This document shows positions 46,842 to 56,472 of a stretch of DNA of 64,000 nt, piece by piece. This DNA is from Pseudomonas fluorescens. Its GTDB lineage: Bacteria > Pseudomonadota > Gammaproteobacteria > Pseudomonadales > Pseudomonadaceae. The notes beneath the pieces were generated by a model. It did no database searches, was not told the DNA's origin, and worked only from the letters and a program-made list of their open reading frames with translations. The stretch is taken from contig NZ_CABVHQ010000011.1 in assembly GCF_902497895.1 (NCBI RefSeq), positions 53,783 to 117,782 on the forward strand. The letters are read 5' to 3'. The position numbers and the translations under genes are program-made. Numbering within the stretch: the first letter of the stretch is position 1; every line of letters starts with the position of its first letter.

Positions 46842-48743
46842 TTATATTTCTACCTGAGTACCCAGTTCGATCACCCGATTGAGCGGCAGGTTGAAGAATC
46901 GCAGGTTACCGTTGGCATTCTGCAACATGAAGGCGAACAGCGCCGCGCGCCAGCGCGCCATGCCCACCAGTCTGGAGGTGATCACTGTCTCGCGGCTGAG
47001 GAAGTAGGTGGTGCGCATCGGACTGAAGTCCAGCTCATCGAGATGGCACAGCTTCAGCGCCTGCGGCACATCCGGCTCGTCGGTAAAGCCGAAGTGCAGG
47101 ATCACCCGGAAGAACCCTTCACCATGGGACGCCACTTCAAAACGCCGCTGCGCCGGAACCCGCGGGATATCTTCGTAGACCACCGTCAGCAATACCACTT
47201 GCTCGTGCAGCACCTGGTTATGCAACAGGTTGTGCAACAAGGCGTGGGGTACGGCATCCGGTCGCGCGGTGAGGAACACCGCCGTGCCCTGGACCCGATG
47301 GGGTGGCTGCACTCGAATACTGCCGATGAAAATCGGCAGTGGCAGCCCGCCTTCGTCGATACGCTCGACCAGCAGTTGCTTGCCGCGCTTCCAGGTGGTC
47401 ATGAGCAAAAACAGGGCAATCCCCGCCAACACCGGGAACGCCCCGCCTTGAAATATTTTTGGCACGTTGGCGGCGAAGAACAACCCATCCACAAACAAGA
47501 AACCCAGCAACACCGGGACCGCCAGCAGCGGCGGCCATTTCCACAACAGCAACATCACTGCCGAAACCAGGATCGTGGTCATCAGCATGGTGCCGGTCAC
47601 CGCCACACCGTAGGCCGACGCCAGCGCGCCCGAAGATTCAAAACCCAGTACCAGCAGAATCACCCCGACCATCAGCGCCCAGTTCACCGCGCCGATGTAG
47701 ATCTGACCCTGTTCGGCGCTGGAGGTGTGCCGAATGCGCATCCGCGGAATGTAACCAAGCTGGATTGCCTGGCGAGTCAGGGAGAACGCACCGGAAATCA
47801 CCGCCTGGGAAGCGATCACCGTCGCCAGGGTCGACAGGCCCACCAGCGGGATCAATGCCCAGCTTGGCGCCAGCAGGTAGAACGGGTTGCGCGCCGCTTC
47901 CGGGTCGCCCAACAGCAAAGCGCCCTGGCCAAAGTAATTGAGCACCAGCGCCGGCAGCACCAGGATGAACCAGGCGCGGGCAATCGGTTTGCGACCGAAA
48001 TGACCCATGTCGGCGTACAGCGCCTCGGCACCGGTCAACGCCAGTACCACCGCGCCGAGAATCGCCACGCCCATGCCCGGATGCACGACAAAAAAGCGCA
48101 CGCCCCAGACCGGGTTCATCGCCTTGAGCACTTCCGGGTGCTGGACGATGCCATAGACCCCCAGCCCACCCAGCACCAGGAACCAGGCGACCATCACCGG
48201 CCCGAACAGAATGCCGATGCGCGCCGTGCCATGGCGCTGAATCAGGAACAGGGCCACCAGGACGATCAGTGACAACGGCACGACCCAGTGATCAATGCCC
48301 TCGAATGCCAGCCCCAACCCTTCAATCGCCGAAAGGACCGAGATCGCCGGGGTGATCATGCTGTCGCCGTAGAACAGCGCGGCACCGCACAAGCCACAGA
48401 CCACCAGCAGAGCGCGCAGGCGCGGATGGTTCGCCGCCGCCCGCCGGGCCAGCGCCGTCAACGCCATGATGCCGCCTTCACCCTGGTTGTCGGCACGCAG
48501 CACGAACAGCATGTACTTGATCGAAACGACCCAGATCAACGACCAGAAAATCAGCGCCAGGATGCCCAGGACCCCGTCATGGTTGACGGGCACACCGTAG
48601 TCACCGGAAAACACTTCTTTGAGGGTGTACAAGGGGCTCGTGCCGATATCGCCATAAACCACCCCGACCGCCGCCACCAGCATGCTCAACGGTTTCGCCG
48701 CCGAATGCCCGGCGTCCGCCGCCTGACTACTTGCCTGACCCAT
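46842..48743 (-). CDS. kup: KUP-family potassium uptake protein
   Basis: A 633-residue K+/H+ symporter with ~12 membrane helices in residues 20-450. The conserved start reads [21 protein letters not shown], with [20 protein letters not shown] later in the membrane part. A C-terminal cytoplasmic domain of ~170 residues ends [11 protein letters not shown]. It imports K+ at low energy cost, notably in acid. I chose the ATG after AGGAG rather than an upstream TTG. It is convergent with the mprF operon. Confidence 0.95.
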   Translation of the reverse strand: MGQASSQAADAGHSAAKPLSMLVAAVGVVYGDIGTSPLYTLKEVFSGDYGVPVNHDGVLGILALIFWSLIWVVSIKYMLFVLRADNQGEGGIMALTALARRAAANHPRLRALLVVCGLCGAALFYGDSMITPAISVLSAIEGLGLAFEGIDHWVVPLSLIVLVALFLIQRHGTARIGILFGPVMVAWFLVLGGLGVYGIVQHPEVLKAMNPVWGVRFFVVHPGMGVAILGAVVLALTGAEALYADMGHFGRKPIARAWFILVLPALVLNYFGQGALLLGDPEAARNPFYLLAPSWALIPLVGLSTLATVIASQAVISGAFSLTRQAIQLGYIPRMRIRHTSSAEQGQIYIGAVNWALMVGVILLVLGFESSGALASAYGVAVTGTMLMTTILVSAVMLLLWKWPPLLAVPVLLGFLFVDGLFFAANVPKIFQGGAFPVLAGIALFLLMTTWKRGKQLLVERIDEGGLPLPIFIGSIRVQPPHRVQGTAVFLTARPDAVPHALLHNLLHNQVLHEQVVLLTVVYEDIPRVPAQRRFEVASHGEGFFRVILHFGFTDEPDVPQALKLCHLDELDFSPMRTTYFLSRETVITSRLVGMARWRAALFAFMLQNANGNLRFFNLPLNRVIELGTQVEI

Positions 48744-49021
48744 CAACTACTCCTGTTACTCAAACCCGGGCTTCTCTATAAGAAGCACTATGCTTTGTGG
48801 TGCAGCATGCGCTGTTTTTCTTGCGGTTACAGGTTAGTAACAATTCATTTCAGCGCAACGGCGCGAAGCATAGCGCAGCACTCGTCGTAATTCCCCGCAT
48901 AAAGCTGGTCAAGTGCGTTGCTCATCGCTAGAATTGCGCACTTTTTGATCAGAGGCGCACCAAGCGCCCATCCGTCGCCTTGCCACCCGCGGCTTGAGGC
49001 GTCACAAAACCGAGGTTAGCT

Positions 49022-50359
49022 ATGTCCACCGTCACCACGCCGGCCGCCCCCAAGGTCGGCTTTGTATCTCTGGGTTGTCCGAAAGCACTGGTCGACTCCG
49101 AGCGCATCCTTACGCAACTGCGTATGGAAGGCTACGAAGTCGTGTCCACCTATCAGGACGCCGATGTCGTGGTGGTCAACACCTGCGGTTTTATCGACAG
49201 CGCCAAGGCCGAGTCCCTGGAAGTGATCGGTGAAGCCATCAAGGAAAACGGCAAAGTCATCGTCACCGGTTGCATGGGCGTCGAAGAAGGCAACATCCGC
49301 AAGATCCACCCGAGCGTGCTCGCGGTGACCGGCCCGCAGCAATACGAGCAAGTGGTCAACGCCGTGCACGACGTGGTCCCGCCGCGCCAGGATCACAACC
49401 CGCTGATCGACCTGGTGCCACCCCAAGGCATCAAGCTGACCCCGCGCCACTATGCCTACCTGAAGATTTCCGAAGGCTGCAACCACAGCTGCAGCTTCTG
49501 CATCATCCCGTCGATGCGCGGCAAGCTGGTCAGCCGTCCGGTCGGCGATGTCCTCGACGAGGCCCAGCGCCTGGTCAAGTCCGGTGTCAAAGAGCTGCTG
49601 GTGATTTCCCAGGACACCAGCGCCTATGGCGTCGACGTCAAGTACCGCACCGGCTTCTGGAATGGCGCGCCGGTGAAAACCCGCATCACCGAACTCTGCG
49701 AAGCGTTGAGCAGCCTCGGCGTCTGGGTGCGCCTGCACTATGTCTACCCGTACCCGCACGTCGATGAGCTGATCCCGCTGATGGCCGCCGGGAAAATCCT
49801 GCCATACCTGGACATCCCGTTCCAGCACGCCAGCCCGAAAGTCCTCAAGGCCATGAAACGCCCGGCCTTCGAAGACAAGACCCTGGCCCGGATCAAGAAC
49901 TGGCGCGTTATCTGCCCGGACCTGATCATCCGTTCGACCTTCATCGTCGGCTTCCCCGGCGAAACCGAAGAAGACTTCCAGTACCTGCTGAACTGGCTGA
50001 CCGAAGCCCAGCTCGACCGCGTCGGCTGCTTCCAGTACTCGCCGGTCGAAGGCGCACCCGCCAATGACCTGGATCTGGAAGTGGTTCCGGACGACGTCAA
50101 GCAGGACCGTTGGGATCGCTTCATGGCCCATCAACAGGCCATCAGCTCGGCTCGCTTGCAGCTGCGCATCGGCAAGGAAATCGAAGTGCTGATCGACGAA
50201 GTCGACGAGCAAGGCGCGGTTGGCCGCTGCTTCTTCGATGCCCCGGAAATCGACGGCAACGTCTTTATCGACGACGCCAGCGACCTCAAGCCAGGCGACA
50301 AGGTCTGGTGCCGGGTGACCGACGCCGACGAGTACGACCTGTGGGCTGAAAAGCGCTAA
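49022..50359 (+). CDS. rimO: Ribosomal protein S12 methylthiotransferase RimO
   Basis: A 445-residue radical-SAM enzyme that methylthiolates Asp88 (E. coli numbering) of ribosomal protein S12. The N-terminal UPF0004 domain carries one cluster ([30 protein letters not shown]). The radical-SAM cluster is in [16 protein letters not shown] (CxxxCxxC). A C-terminal TRAM domain ends [10 protein letters not shown]. Length and motif order are normal. GAGG lies seven bases before the ATG, and a terminator follows. Confidence 0.97.
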   Translation: MSTVTTPAAPKVGFVSLGCPKALVDSERILTQLRMEGYEVVSTYQDADVVVVNTCGFIDSAKAESLEVIGEAIKENGKVIVTGCMGVEEGNIRKIHPSVLAVTGPQQYEQVVNAVHDVVPPRQDHNPLIDLVPPQGIKLTPRHYAYLKISEGCNHSCSFCIIPSMRGKLVSRPVGDVLDEAQRLVKSGVKELLVISQDTSAYGVDVKYRTGFWNGAPVKTRITELCEALSSLGVWVRLHYVYPYPHVDELIPLMAAGKILPYLDIPFQHASPKVLKAMKRPAFEDKTLARIKNWRVICPDLIIRSTFIVGFPGETEEDFQYLLNWLTEAQLDRVGCFQYSPVEGAPANDLDLEVVPDDVKQDRWDRFMAHQQAISSARLQLRIGKEIEVLIDEVDEQGAVGRCFFDAPEIDGNVFIDDASDLKPGDKVWCRVTDADEYDLWAEKR

Positions 50360-50374
50360 GGGTGTAAAAAATTG

Positions 50375-50413
50375 AAAAGCCCTGCTCTCCTGACGAGATG
50401 CGGGGCTTTTTTA
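50375..50413 (+). terminator. Terminator after rimO
   Basis: Imperfect stem aaaagccctgc / gcggggctttt with a 17-base internal segment and a run of six or more T. Confidence 0.8.
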
Positions 50414-50471
50414 GGTCTATCGTTTTGTGAAATAAGGAACATCCGCCACCCCAGCATAAGGAACCGGCGAC

Positions 50472-50945
50472 ATGCGTCATCACGCGGTCATTCACACGCC
50501 GAAACAGAGCGACTATGAGGAACTTACCCGGATCTGGGAGGCGTCGGTGCGAGCCACCCATGACTTCCTGCCGGACAGCTATATCGACCTGTTGAAGAAC
50601 CTGGTGCTGACCCGTTACCTGGATGCCGTCATGCTGGTCTGCACCAAGGATCATCGCCAACGCATCACCGGTTTTGCCGGTATCGCAGCGGGCAAGATTG
50701 AAATGCTCTTCATCGACCCCGACCACCGCGGTCAAGGCCTGGGCAAACAATTGCTCAAGTACGCCATCGAACACTTGAATGCCGATGAGCTGGACGTCAA
50801 TGAACAAAACCCGCAGGCCTTGGGCTTCTACTACAAACTGGGGTTCGAAGTGATCGGCCGTTCGGAGCACGACGGCATGGGCCAACCCTATCCGTTGCTG
50901 CATATGCGCCTGAAACAGACAAATCAGCGGGCACAAAGCGGGTAA
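50472..50945 (+). CDS. GNAT-family N-acetyltransferase
   Basis: A 157-residue GNAT protein. The acetyl-CoA loop is MLFIDPDHRGQGLGKQLLKYAIE (R/QxxGxG/A motif HRGQGLG), and the C-terminal motif NPQALGFYYKLGFEVIGRSEHD completes the fold. A similar E. coli protein is YjaB, by motif only. The substrate is unknown. It starts ATG CGT CAT with an upstream AGGAA site. It stands apart from the rimO terminator. Confidence 0.87.
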   Translation: MRHHAVIHTPKQSDYEELTRIWEASVRATHDFLPDSYIDLLKNLVLTRYLDAVMLVCTKDHRQRITGFAGIAAGKIEMLFIDPDHRGQGLGKQLLKYAIEHLNADELDVNEQNPQALGFYYKLGFEVIGRSEHDGMGQPYPLLHMRLKQTNQRAQSG

Positions 50946-51027
50946 AAGCCACAGTCTTCAAATGGACCCGCGATTAACCGGCGCCAGGCAGGTACAATGG
51001 GCGCCCTCTTTTGTTACGGCCCCTGTC

Positions 51028-51738
51028 ATGACTGACCCGATTCGTCTCTCCAAACGCCTCATCGAACTCGTCGGCTGTTCCCGTCGGGAGGCTGAGCTGT
51101 TCATCGAGGGCGGCTGGGTCACGGTGGACGGCGAAGTCATCGATGAGCCGCAGTTCAAGGTCGACACCCAGAAAGTCGAACTCGACCCCGAAGCCAAGGC
51201 CACTGCGCCGGAGCCGGTGACCATCCTGTTTCACGCACCGGCAGGCATGGATGCACAAAGCGCCATGCCGTTGATCGGCCCGCAAACCTTGAGCGAAGAG
51301 CATCGTTACAGCAAACGCCCGCTCAAAGGGCACTTCCTGCGCCTGACCGCCAGTTCGGACCTGCAAGCCAATGCCAGTGGCCTGCTGGTGTTCACCCAGG
51401 ACTGGAAGATTCTGCGCAAGCTCACCGCCGACGCCAGCAAGATCGAGCAGGAGTATGTGGTCGAGGTCGAGGGGGACATGGTCGCCCATGGCCTTAACCG
51501 CCTGAACCACGGCCTGACCTACAAGGGTAAGGAACTGCCGGCGGTCAAGGCCAGCTGGCAGAACGAAAACCGCCTACGCTTTGCGCTGAAAAACCCACAG
51601 CCGGGTGTCATCAAGCTGTTCTGCGAAGCCGTCGGCCTCAAGGTCGTTGCCGTTCGTCGTATCCGCATCGGTGGAGTCTCCATTGGCAAAGTGCCGGTCG
51701 GCCAATGGCGCTACCTGTCCAGCAAAGAGAAGTTCTAA
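51028..51738 (+). CDS. RsuA/RluF-family RNA pseudouridine synthase
   Basis: A 236-residue protein with an N-terminal S4 RNA-binding domain (IRLSKRLIELVGCSRREAELFIEGGWVTVDGEV) and a RsuA-type catalytic domain. The family motif GRLDxxTxGLL is altered to SSDLQANASGLLVFTQDW but keeps the catalytic aspartate (D in SSDL). The C-terminus has VGLKVVAVRRIRIGG. It converts uridine to pseudouridine in rRNA; which site is unclear. The ATG at 51028 starts the S4 domain; the longer frame is upstream noise. Confidence 0.87.
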   Translation: MTDPIRLSKRLIELVGCSRREAELFIEGGWVTVDGEVIDEPQFKVDTQKVELDPEAKATAPEPVTILFHAPAGMDAQSAMPLIGPQTLSEEHRYSKRPLKGHFLRLTASSDLQANASGLLVFTQDWKILRKLTADASKIEQEYVVEVEGDMVAHGLNRLNHGLTYKGKELPAVKASWQNENRLRFALKNPQPGVIKLFCEAVGLKVVAVRRIRIGGVSIGKVPVGQWRYLSSKEKF

Positions 51739-51817
51739 CAGCTTCTTGCATTGCCATACATTTCGCCGCCGCACGCTTGTCTGCGGTGCTTACAGCTGAT
51801 TGATCAGGATTGCAAAC

Positions 51818-52279
51818 ATGATTCATAACGATGTACTGCGCAGCGTGCGCTACATGCTCGACATCAGTGACAACAAAGTCGTCGAGCTGATCAAGCTTGG
51901 CGGTCTCGAAGTCACCAAGGAAGACGTCCTCACTTATCTGAAAAAGGATGAGGAAGAAGGTTTCGTCCATTGCCCGGACGAGGTCATGGCGCATTTCCTC
52001 GACGGCCTGGTGTTCTTCAAGCGCGGCAAGGACGACACCCGTCCGCCGTTGCCGGTCGACTTGCCGATCACCAACAACATTATTCTGAAGAAATTGCGGG
52101 TGGCCTTCGAACTCAAGGAAGACGACATGCACGCGATCCTCAAGGCTTCGGACTTCCCGGTGTCCAAGCCTGAGCTGAGCGCGCTGTTCCGCAAGTTCGG
52201 CCACACCAACTACCGCACCTGCGGCGATCAACTGCTGCGCAACTTCCTCAAGGGCCTGACCCTGCGCGTTCGCGGCTGA
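51818..52279 (+). CDS. DUF1456-family protein (YehS type)
   Basis: A 153-residue protein built from two similar halves of ~70 residues: NDVLRSVRYMLDISDNKVVELIKLGG and NIILKKLRVAFELKEDDMHAILKAS. Each half is the DUF1456 repeat. It is soluble and small, with no catalytic motif visible. No function is known to me. The ATG follows an AGGA site; it is 79 bases downstream of the pseudouridine synthase on the same strand. Confidence 0.9.
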   Translation: MIHNDVLRSVRYMLDISDNKVVELIKLGGLEVTKEDVLTYLKKDEEEGFVHCPDEVMAHFLDGLVFFKRGKDDTRPPLPVDLPITNNIILKKLRVAFELKEDDMHAILKASDFPVSKPELSALFRKFGHTNYRTCGDQLLRNFLKGLTLRVRG

Positions 52280-52298
52280 TTGCCCTGATTCAGCCCTT

Positions 52299-52372
52299 AA
52301 AAGGTCGCAGCCTGCGGCAGCTCCTACGCCGAACGCATTCCCTGCAGGAGCTGTCGCAGGCTGCGATCTTTT
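52299..52372. repeat. Inverted repeat pair (ggagctgccgcaggctgcg family)
   Basis: The arms aaaaggtcgcagcctgcggc and gtcgcaggctgcgatctttt enclose a short 15-20 base centre. It is a compact copy of the family seen at 33510 and 46727, located between two same-strand genes. Confidence 0.82.
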
Positions 52373-52425
52373 GATCTTCACATCGATTATGATGCCCGCA
52401 TCTAACCCCGCTTCGACCCCAGACC

Positions 52426-53121
52426 ATGACCTACAGCGTTTCCCCGATCGGCTTCGTGCGGTCCTGCTTCAAGGAGAAATTCGCCATTCCGCGCCAGCCG
52501 CAACTGGCGCCGGCCGCCCGTGGCGTTCTGGAACTGGTGGCGCCGTTCGATCAGGGCGATGCCGTGCAAGGGCTTGAGCAGGTCAGCCATGTCTGGCTGC
52601 TGTTCCTGTTCCATCAGGCCCTGGAAGCCAAACCGCGACTCAAGGTTCGCCCCCCGCGTCTGGGCGGCAACAAATCCATGGGGGTGTTCGCCACCCGCGC
52701 CACCCATCGCCCGAACGGCATCGGTCAGTCAGTGGTCAAGCTGGACAAGGTCGAAGCCAATCGTCTGTGGATCTCTGGTATCGATTTACTGGATGGCACG
52801 CCGATTCTCGACATCAAGCCCTACGTGCCCTATGCCGACATCGTCGATACAGCGTCCAACAGCATCGCCAGCGCCGCGCCCGAGCTGATTCCCGTGCAGT
52901 GGACGGATACCGCATTGCAACAGGCCCACAAGCACGCTCAGCGCCTGCAAGAGCCATTGCTGGAGCTGATCGAGCAGTGTCTGGCCCAGGATCCACGCCC
53001 GGCCTACCAGGTTCCTGCAGCCGAGCGCGAATACGGCGCACAGTTCTGGGATCTGGATGTGCGCTGGCATTACCCCGAGCCCGGCCTGATCCGCGTGCTG
53101 GAAGTCATTCCCGTGGCATAA
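52426..53121 (+). CDS. trmO: tRNA (N6-threonylcarbamoyladenosine-37) methyltransferase TrmO
   Basis: A 231-residue protein of the TrmO/TsaA/YaeB family. The diagnostic motifs are VSPIGFVRSCFKEKFAIPRQ at the start, ATRATHRPNGIGQSVVKL and GTPILDIKPYVPYAD. It uses SAM in a beta-barrel fold to methylate t6A37 of tRNA-Thr. ORF length is as in E. coli (235). It stands alone between a REP-like element and a terminator. Confidence 0.95.
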   Translation: MTYSVSPIGFVRSCFKEKFAIPRQPQLAPAARGVLELVAPFDQGDAVQGLEQVSHVWLLFLFHQALEAKPRLKVRPPRLGGNKSMGVFATRATHRPNGIGQSVVKLDKVEANRLWISGIDLLDGTPILDIKPYVPYADIVDTASNSIASAAPELIPVQWTDTALQQAHKHAQRLQEPLLELIEQCLAQDPRPAYQVPAAEREYGAQFWDLDVRWHYPEPGLIRVLEVIPVA

Positions 53122-53133
53122 ATCCCGGAAACG

Positions 53134-53175
53134 AAAAAGCCCGCACTGCCTTCTCAGGCAGCGCGGGCTTTTTTG
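53134..53175 (+). terminator. Terminator after trmO
   Basis: The interrupted stem aaaaagcccgc-actgcc / ggcagc-gcgggctttttt with loop ttctca and a T run is very stable. Confidence 0.93.
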
Positions 53176-53195
53176 GATCAAACGCAAATCCAGTG

Positions 53196-53297
53196 TGGGA
53201 GCGAGCTTGCTCGCGATGGCGGTCTGACATTCAACATCAATGTCGACTGATCTATCGCTATCGTCGGAACGCCGCCCGGAACAAGCTCGCTCCCACA
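53196..53297. repeat. Degenerate REPIN-like pair (gagcgagcttgctcgc family)
   Basis: The left arm tgtgggagcgagcttgctcg is intact. The right arm is broken: gtcggaacgccgcccgg is inserted or substituted before acaagctcgctcccaca. It lies between convergent trmO and fpr. Confidence 0.75.
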
Positions 53298-53311
53298 GGT
53301 TTCGGGGTCGC

Positions 53312-54091
53312 TTACTTCTCGACGAAGGCGCGCTCGATCAGGTAGTCGCCGGGCTCACGCATCCGCGGAGAAACCTTCAGGCCGAAGCTGTTGAGCACTT
53401 CGCTGGTTTCGTCGAGCATGCTCGGGCTGCCGCACAGCATGGCGCGGTCGTCCTGCGGATTGATCGGTGGCAGACCGATATCGCTGAACAGCTTGCCGGT
53501 GCGCATCAGGTCGGTCAGACGCCCTTCGTTCTCGAACGGTTCGCGGGTCACGGTCGGGTAGTAGATCAACTTGTCACGCAGCGCTTCGCCGAAGAACTCG
53601 TTCTGCGGCAAATGCTCGGTGATGAACTCGCGGTAAGCGACTTCGTTGACGTAGCGCACGCCATGGCACAGGATCACCTTTTCGAAACGCTCGTAGGTTT
53701 CCGGATCCTGAATGACGCTCATGAACGGCGCCAGCCCGGTGCCGGTGCTGAGCAAGTACAGGTGTTTGCCCGGCTTCAAATCGTCCAGCACCAGGGTGCC
53801 AGTCGGTTTTTTGCTGATGATGATCTCGTCGCCTTCCTTCAGATGCTGCAACTGGGAAGTCAGCGGACCATCCGGAACCTTGATGCTGAAGAACTCGAGA
53901 TGCTCTTCCCAGTTGGGGCTGGCGATCGAGTAAGCGCGCATGAGCGGCCGGCCGCTGGGCTGTTGCAGGCCGATCATCACGAACTGACCGTTCTCGAAGC
54001 GCAGGCCCGGGTCGCGGGTGCACTTGAAGCTGAACAGGGTGTCGTTCCAGTGATGAACACTGAGAACACGCTCGTGGTTCATGTTGCTCAT
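53312..54091 (-). CDS. fpr: Ferredoxin-NADP+ reductase
   Basis: A 259-residue FAD enzyme. The flavin-binding motif is RPLMRAYSIASPNWEEHLEFF, then GPLTSQLQHLKEGDEI. The NADP loop is LLSTGTGLAPFMSVIQDPETYERF, and the C-terminus ends in FVEK (VIERAFVEK-type tail). It reduces ferredoxin or flavodoxin and helps oxidative-stress defence. AGGAG precedes the ATG at 54091. It is divergent from the LysR gene finR, which controls it in P. putida. Confidence 0.95.
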   Translation of the reverse strand: MSNMNHERVLSVHHWNDTLFSFKCTRDPGLRFENGQFVMIGLQQPSGRPLMRAYSIASPNWEEHLEFFSIKVPDGPLTSQLQHLKEGDEIIISKKPTGTLVLDDLKPGKHLYLLSTGTGLAPFMSVIQDPETYERFEKVILCHGVRYVNEVAYREFITEHLPQNEFFGEALRDKLIYYPTVTREPFENEGRLTDLMRTGKLFSDIGLPPINPQDDRAMLCGSPSMLDETSEVLNSFGLKVSPRMREPGDYLIERAFVEK

Positions 54092-54209
54092 GTACGGGGC
54101 TCCTAGAAATTGCCTGCGCCGACAATGTGCGCAATTGCATCGCATTCTAATGGCGGCGACAATATCTGTTAAATGGATTATTAAGATAAGGGTTATCGGT
54201 TATATAGAT

Positions 54210-55136
54210 ATGCGATTTACTCTCCGTCAACTTCAAGTATTCGTCGCCGTCGCCCAGCAGGAAAGCGTGTCCCGCGCTGCGGGTCTTCTCGCGCTTTCTC
54301 AATCGGCCGCCAGCACCTCGATCACCGAGCTTGAGCGCCAATCCAGCTGCCAGTTATTTGATCGCGCCGGCAAGCGCCTGAGCCTCAACGCCCTGGGTCG
54401 ACAGCTGCTGCCGCAGGCTGTCGCGCTGCTGGACCAGGCCAAGGAAATCGAGGACCTGCTCAACGGCAAGTCCGGCTTCGGCTCACTGGCGGTCGGCGCG
54501 ACGCTGACCATCGGCAACTACCTGGCGACCTTGCTGATCGGCAGCTTTATGCAGCTGCACCCGGAAAGCCAGGTGAAGCTCCATGTGCAAAATACTGCCA
54601 ACATTGTGCAACAGGTTGCCCACTATGAAATTGATCTGGGTCTAATCGAAGGCGATTGCAGCCATCCGGATATCGAGGTGCAAAGCTGGGTCGAAGATGA
54701 GCTGGTGGTGTTTTGCGCGCCCCAGCATCCCTTGGCAAAACGCGGTCAGGCGAGCATGGAAGAGCTGACGCACGAAGCCTGGATTCTGCGCGAACAAGGC
54801 TCGGGAACCCGATTGACCTTCGACCAGGCCATGCGTCACCACCGCAGCACGCTGAACATCCGCCTCGAGCTCGAACACACCGAAGCGATCAAACGCGCGG
54901 TGGAATCCGGCTTGGGGATTGGTTGCATCTCGCGTCTTGCACTACGCGATGCGTTCCGCCGCGGCAGCCTGGTGGCGGTAGAAACGCCGGACCTGGACTT
55001 GCTGCGCCAGTTCTATTTCATTTGGCACAAACAGAAGTACCAGACCTCGGCCATACGCGAGTTTCTCGAGCTGTGCCGCGCTTTAACCGCCGGGGTGCGG
55101 CGCAGCGACGAGATAGTCCTGCCGACGATCGCGTGA
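54210..55136 (+). CDS. finR: LysR-family regulator FinR, activator of fpr
   Basis: A 308-residue LysR protein: N-terminal helix-turn-helix (ESVSRAAGLLALSQSAASTSITELER, residues ~18-42) then the substrate-binding domain. Gene position opposite fpr, with a 118-bp shared region, matches P. putida finR (fpr-inducing regulator responding to superoxide). The ATG at 54210 starts MRFTLRQLQVF; the longer frame reads upstream through the promoter. Sensing cysteines were not identifiable. Symbol is given on context. Confidence 0.87.
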   Translation: MRFTLRQLQVFVAVAQQESVSRAAGLLALSQSAASTSITELERQSSCQLFDRAGKRLSLNALGRQLLPQAVALLDQAKEIEDLLNGKSGFGSLAVGATLTIGNYLATLLIGSFMQLHPESQVKLHVQNTANIVQQVAHYEIDLGLIEGDCSHPDIEVQSWVEDELVVFCAPQHPLAKRGQASMEELTHEAWILREQGSGTRLTFDQAMRHHRSTLNIRLELEHTEAIKRAVESGLGIGCISRLALRDAFRRGSLVAVETPDLDLLRQFYFIWHKQKYQTSAIREFLELCRALTAGVRRSDEIVLPTIA

Positions 55137-55143
55137 ACAGCCG

Positions 55144-55506
55144 TTAAAGCAGAATGACCGCCCAGACCACGGCGATCATGCTCAAGGCAATGAGCTGGGC
55201 GGCGCTGCCCATGTCCTTGGCGTTTTTCGACAGAGGGTGCAGATCCAGGGAAATCCGGTCGATCGCCGCTTCCACCGCCGAATTGAGCAGCTCGACGATC
55301 AATGCCAGCAGGCACACGGCGATCAGCACTGCCCGCTCGACCCGACTGACGCTGAACAGGAAGCTCAACGGAATCAGGATGACGTTGAGCAACACCAATT
55401 GGCGAAACGCCGCTTCACCCGTGAAGGCCGCGCGCAGCCCGTCGAGAGAGTAGCCGGAGGCGTTGAGGATGCGTTTAAAACCGGTTTGACCCTTGAAAGG
55501 CGACAT
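55144..55506 (-). CDS. dgkA: Diacylglycerol kinase
   Basis: A 120-residue, three-helix inner-membrane kinase that recycles diacylglycerol to phosphatidic acid. The diagnostic catalytic motif VELLNSAVEAAIDRIS is present, followed by NAKDMGSAAQ. ATG at 55506 starts MSPFKGQTGFKRI; the longer frame is not family-like. It is downstream of the response-regulator gene by 73 bases on the same strand and may be co-transcribed. Confidence 0.95.
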   Translation of the reverse strand: MSPFKGQTGFKRILNASGYSLDGLRAAFTGEAAFRQLVLLNVILIPLSFLFSVSRVERAVLIAVCLLALIVELLNSAVEAAIDRISLDLHPLSKNAKDMGSAAQLIALSMIAVVWAVILL

Positions 55507-55579
55507 AAAAGTAGACAACTGAACGAAAAGGAGTGGGGAAGCTAATTTAACCAAAGTCAAAATAACGTGAAGGAACAGG

Positions 55580-56233
55580 TCACTGGCTACTTGAAATTGA
55601 CTCAAGTTGTTGCAAAAGCAAAGCCGCCTGAGTCCGGGTCCGCACCCCCAACTTACGGAAGATCGCCGTAACATGGGCCTTGATCGTTGCTTCCGAAACA
55701 CTCAATTCGTAGGCAATCTGCTTGTTCAACAAACCTTCACAGACCATGGTCAGTACGCGGAACTGTTGGGGAGTCAGACTCGCCAGGCCGGCGCTTGCGG
55801 CTTTGGCCTCGGCTGAAACGCTGATCTCTTCGAAGGCTTGCGGCGGCCACCAGACGTCGCCGTCCAACACGCTGCGCACGGCTTTCTGAATGACTTCCAG
55901 CGAACTCGACTTGGGAATGAAGCCACTCGCGCCGAATTCACGGGAGCGCACCATGATCGAGGCCTCTTCCTGAGCCGAAACCATTACCACGGGGATCTGC
56001 GGATATTGGCCGCGTAACAGCACCAGCCCGGAAAAACCGTAAGCACCCGGCATGTTCAGATCCAGCAGCACCAGATCCCAGTCAGCTTTTTCGGTCAGAC
56101 GGGTTTCCAGCTCGGCAATGCTCGCAACCTCCACCAGCCGAACCTCGGGGCCCAGGCCCAGGGTCACTGCCTGATGCAGCGCGCTACGAAATAAAGGGTG
56201 GTCATCGGCAATCAGGATTTCGTATGTGGCCAT
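55580..56233 (-). CDS. erdR: NarL/FixJ-family response regulator, ErdR-like
   Basis: A 217-residue regulator. The receiver domain has the acidic pair DDHPLF at the start, the phospho-acceptor Asp in LVLLDLNMPGAYG, and K in IPKSSS. The C-terminal LuxR helix-turn-helix is LTPQQFRVLTMVCEGLLNKQIAYELSVSEATIKAHVTAIFRKLG. The position next to dgkA matches ErdR of P. aeruginosa and P. putida, which controls acetate/ethanol oxidation genes. The symbol rests on family and synteny; no cognate kinase is nearby. Confidence 0.82.
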   Translation of the reverse strand: MATYEILIADDHPLFRSALHQAVTLGLGPEVRLVEVASIAELETRLTEKADWDLVLLDLNMPGAYGFSGLVLLRGQYPQIPVVMVSAQEEASIMVRSREFGASGFIPKSSSLEVIQKAVRSVLDGDVWWPPQAFEEISVSAEAKAASAGLASLTPQQFRVLTMVCEGLLNKQIAYELSVSEATIKAHVTAIFRKLGVRTRTQAALLLQQLESISSSQ

Positions 56234-56472
56234 TTTTCAAATGATCCCGTTTTTTTATGGGAGGTCTGAAGAATTCAGTCCTCACCAACGCAACACTAGG
56301 TGACAGTCAAAAGGCTGTACCCACAGGGCACGTTCAACGCCAAGAGCCCGAAAAGTCAGCGTTTAAAACCTCGGTCGCGCCCTAATCGGCGCCAAGCATG
56401 CCCAGCGAAGCCGGGGTGGTCAAGCTGGATGCTTTGCGGCAAAGTCATCGGCTGACTGATAAGAGTGCCATC

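Noticed and set aside
46641..48272. 543-codon plus-strand frame antisense to kup
   Set aside because: It starts within a terminator, passes a repeat and runs antisense to a complete KUP transporter.
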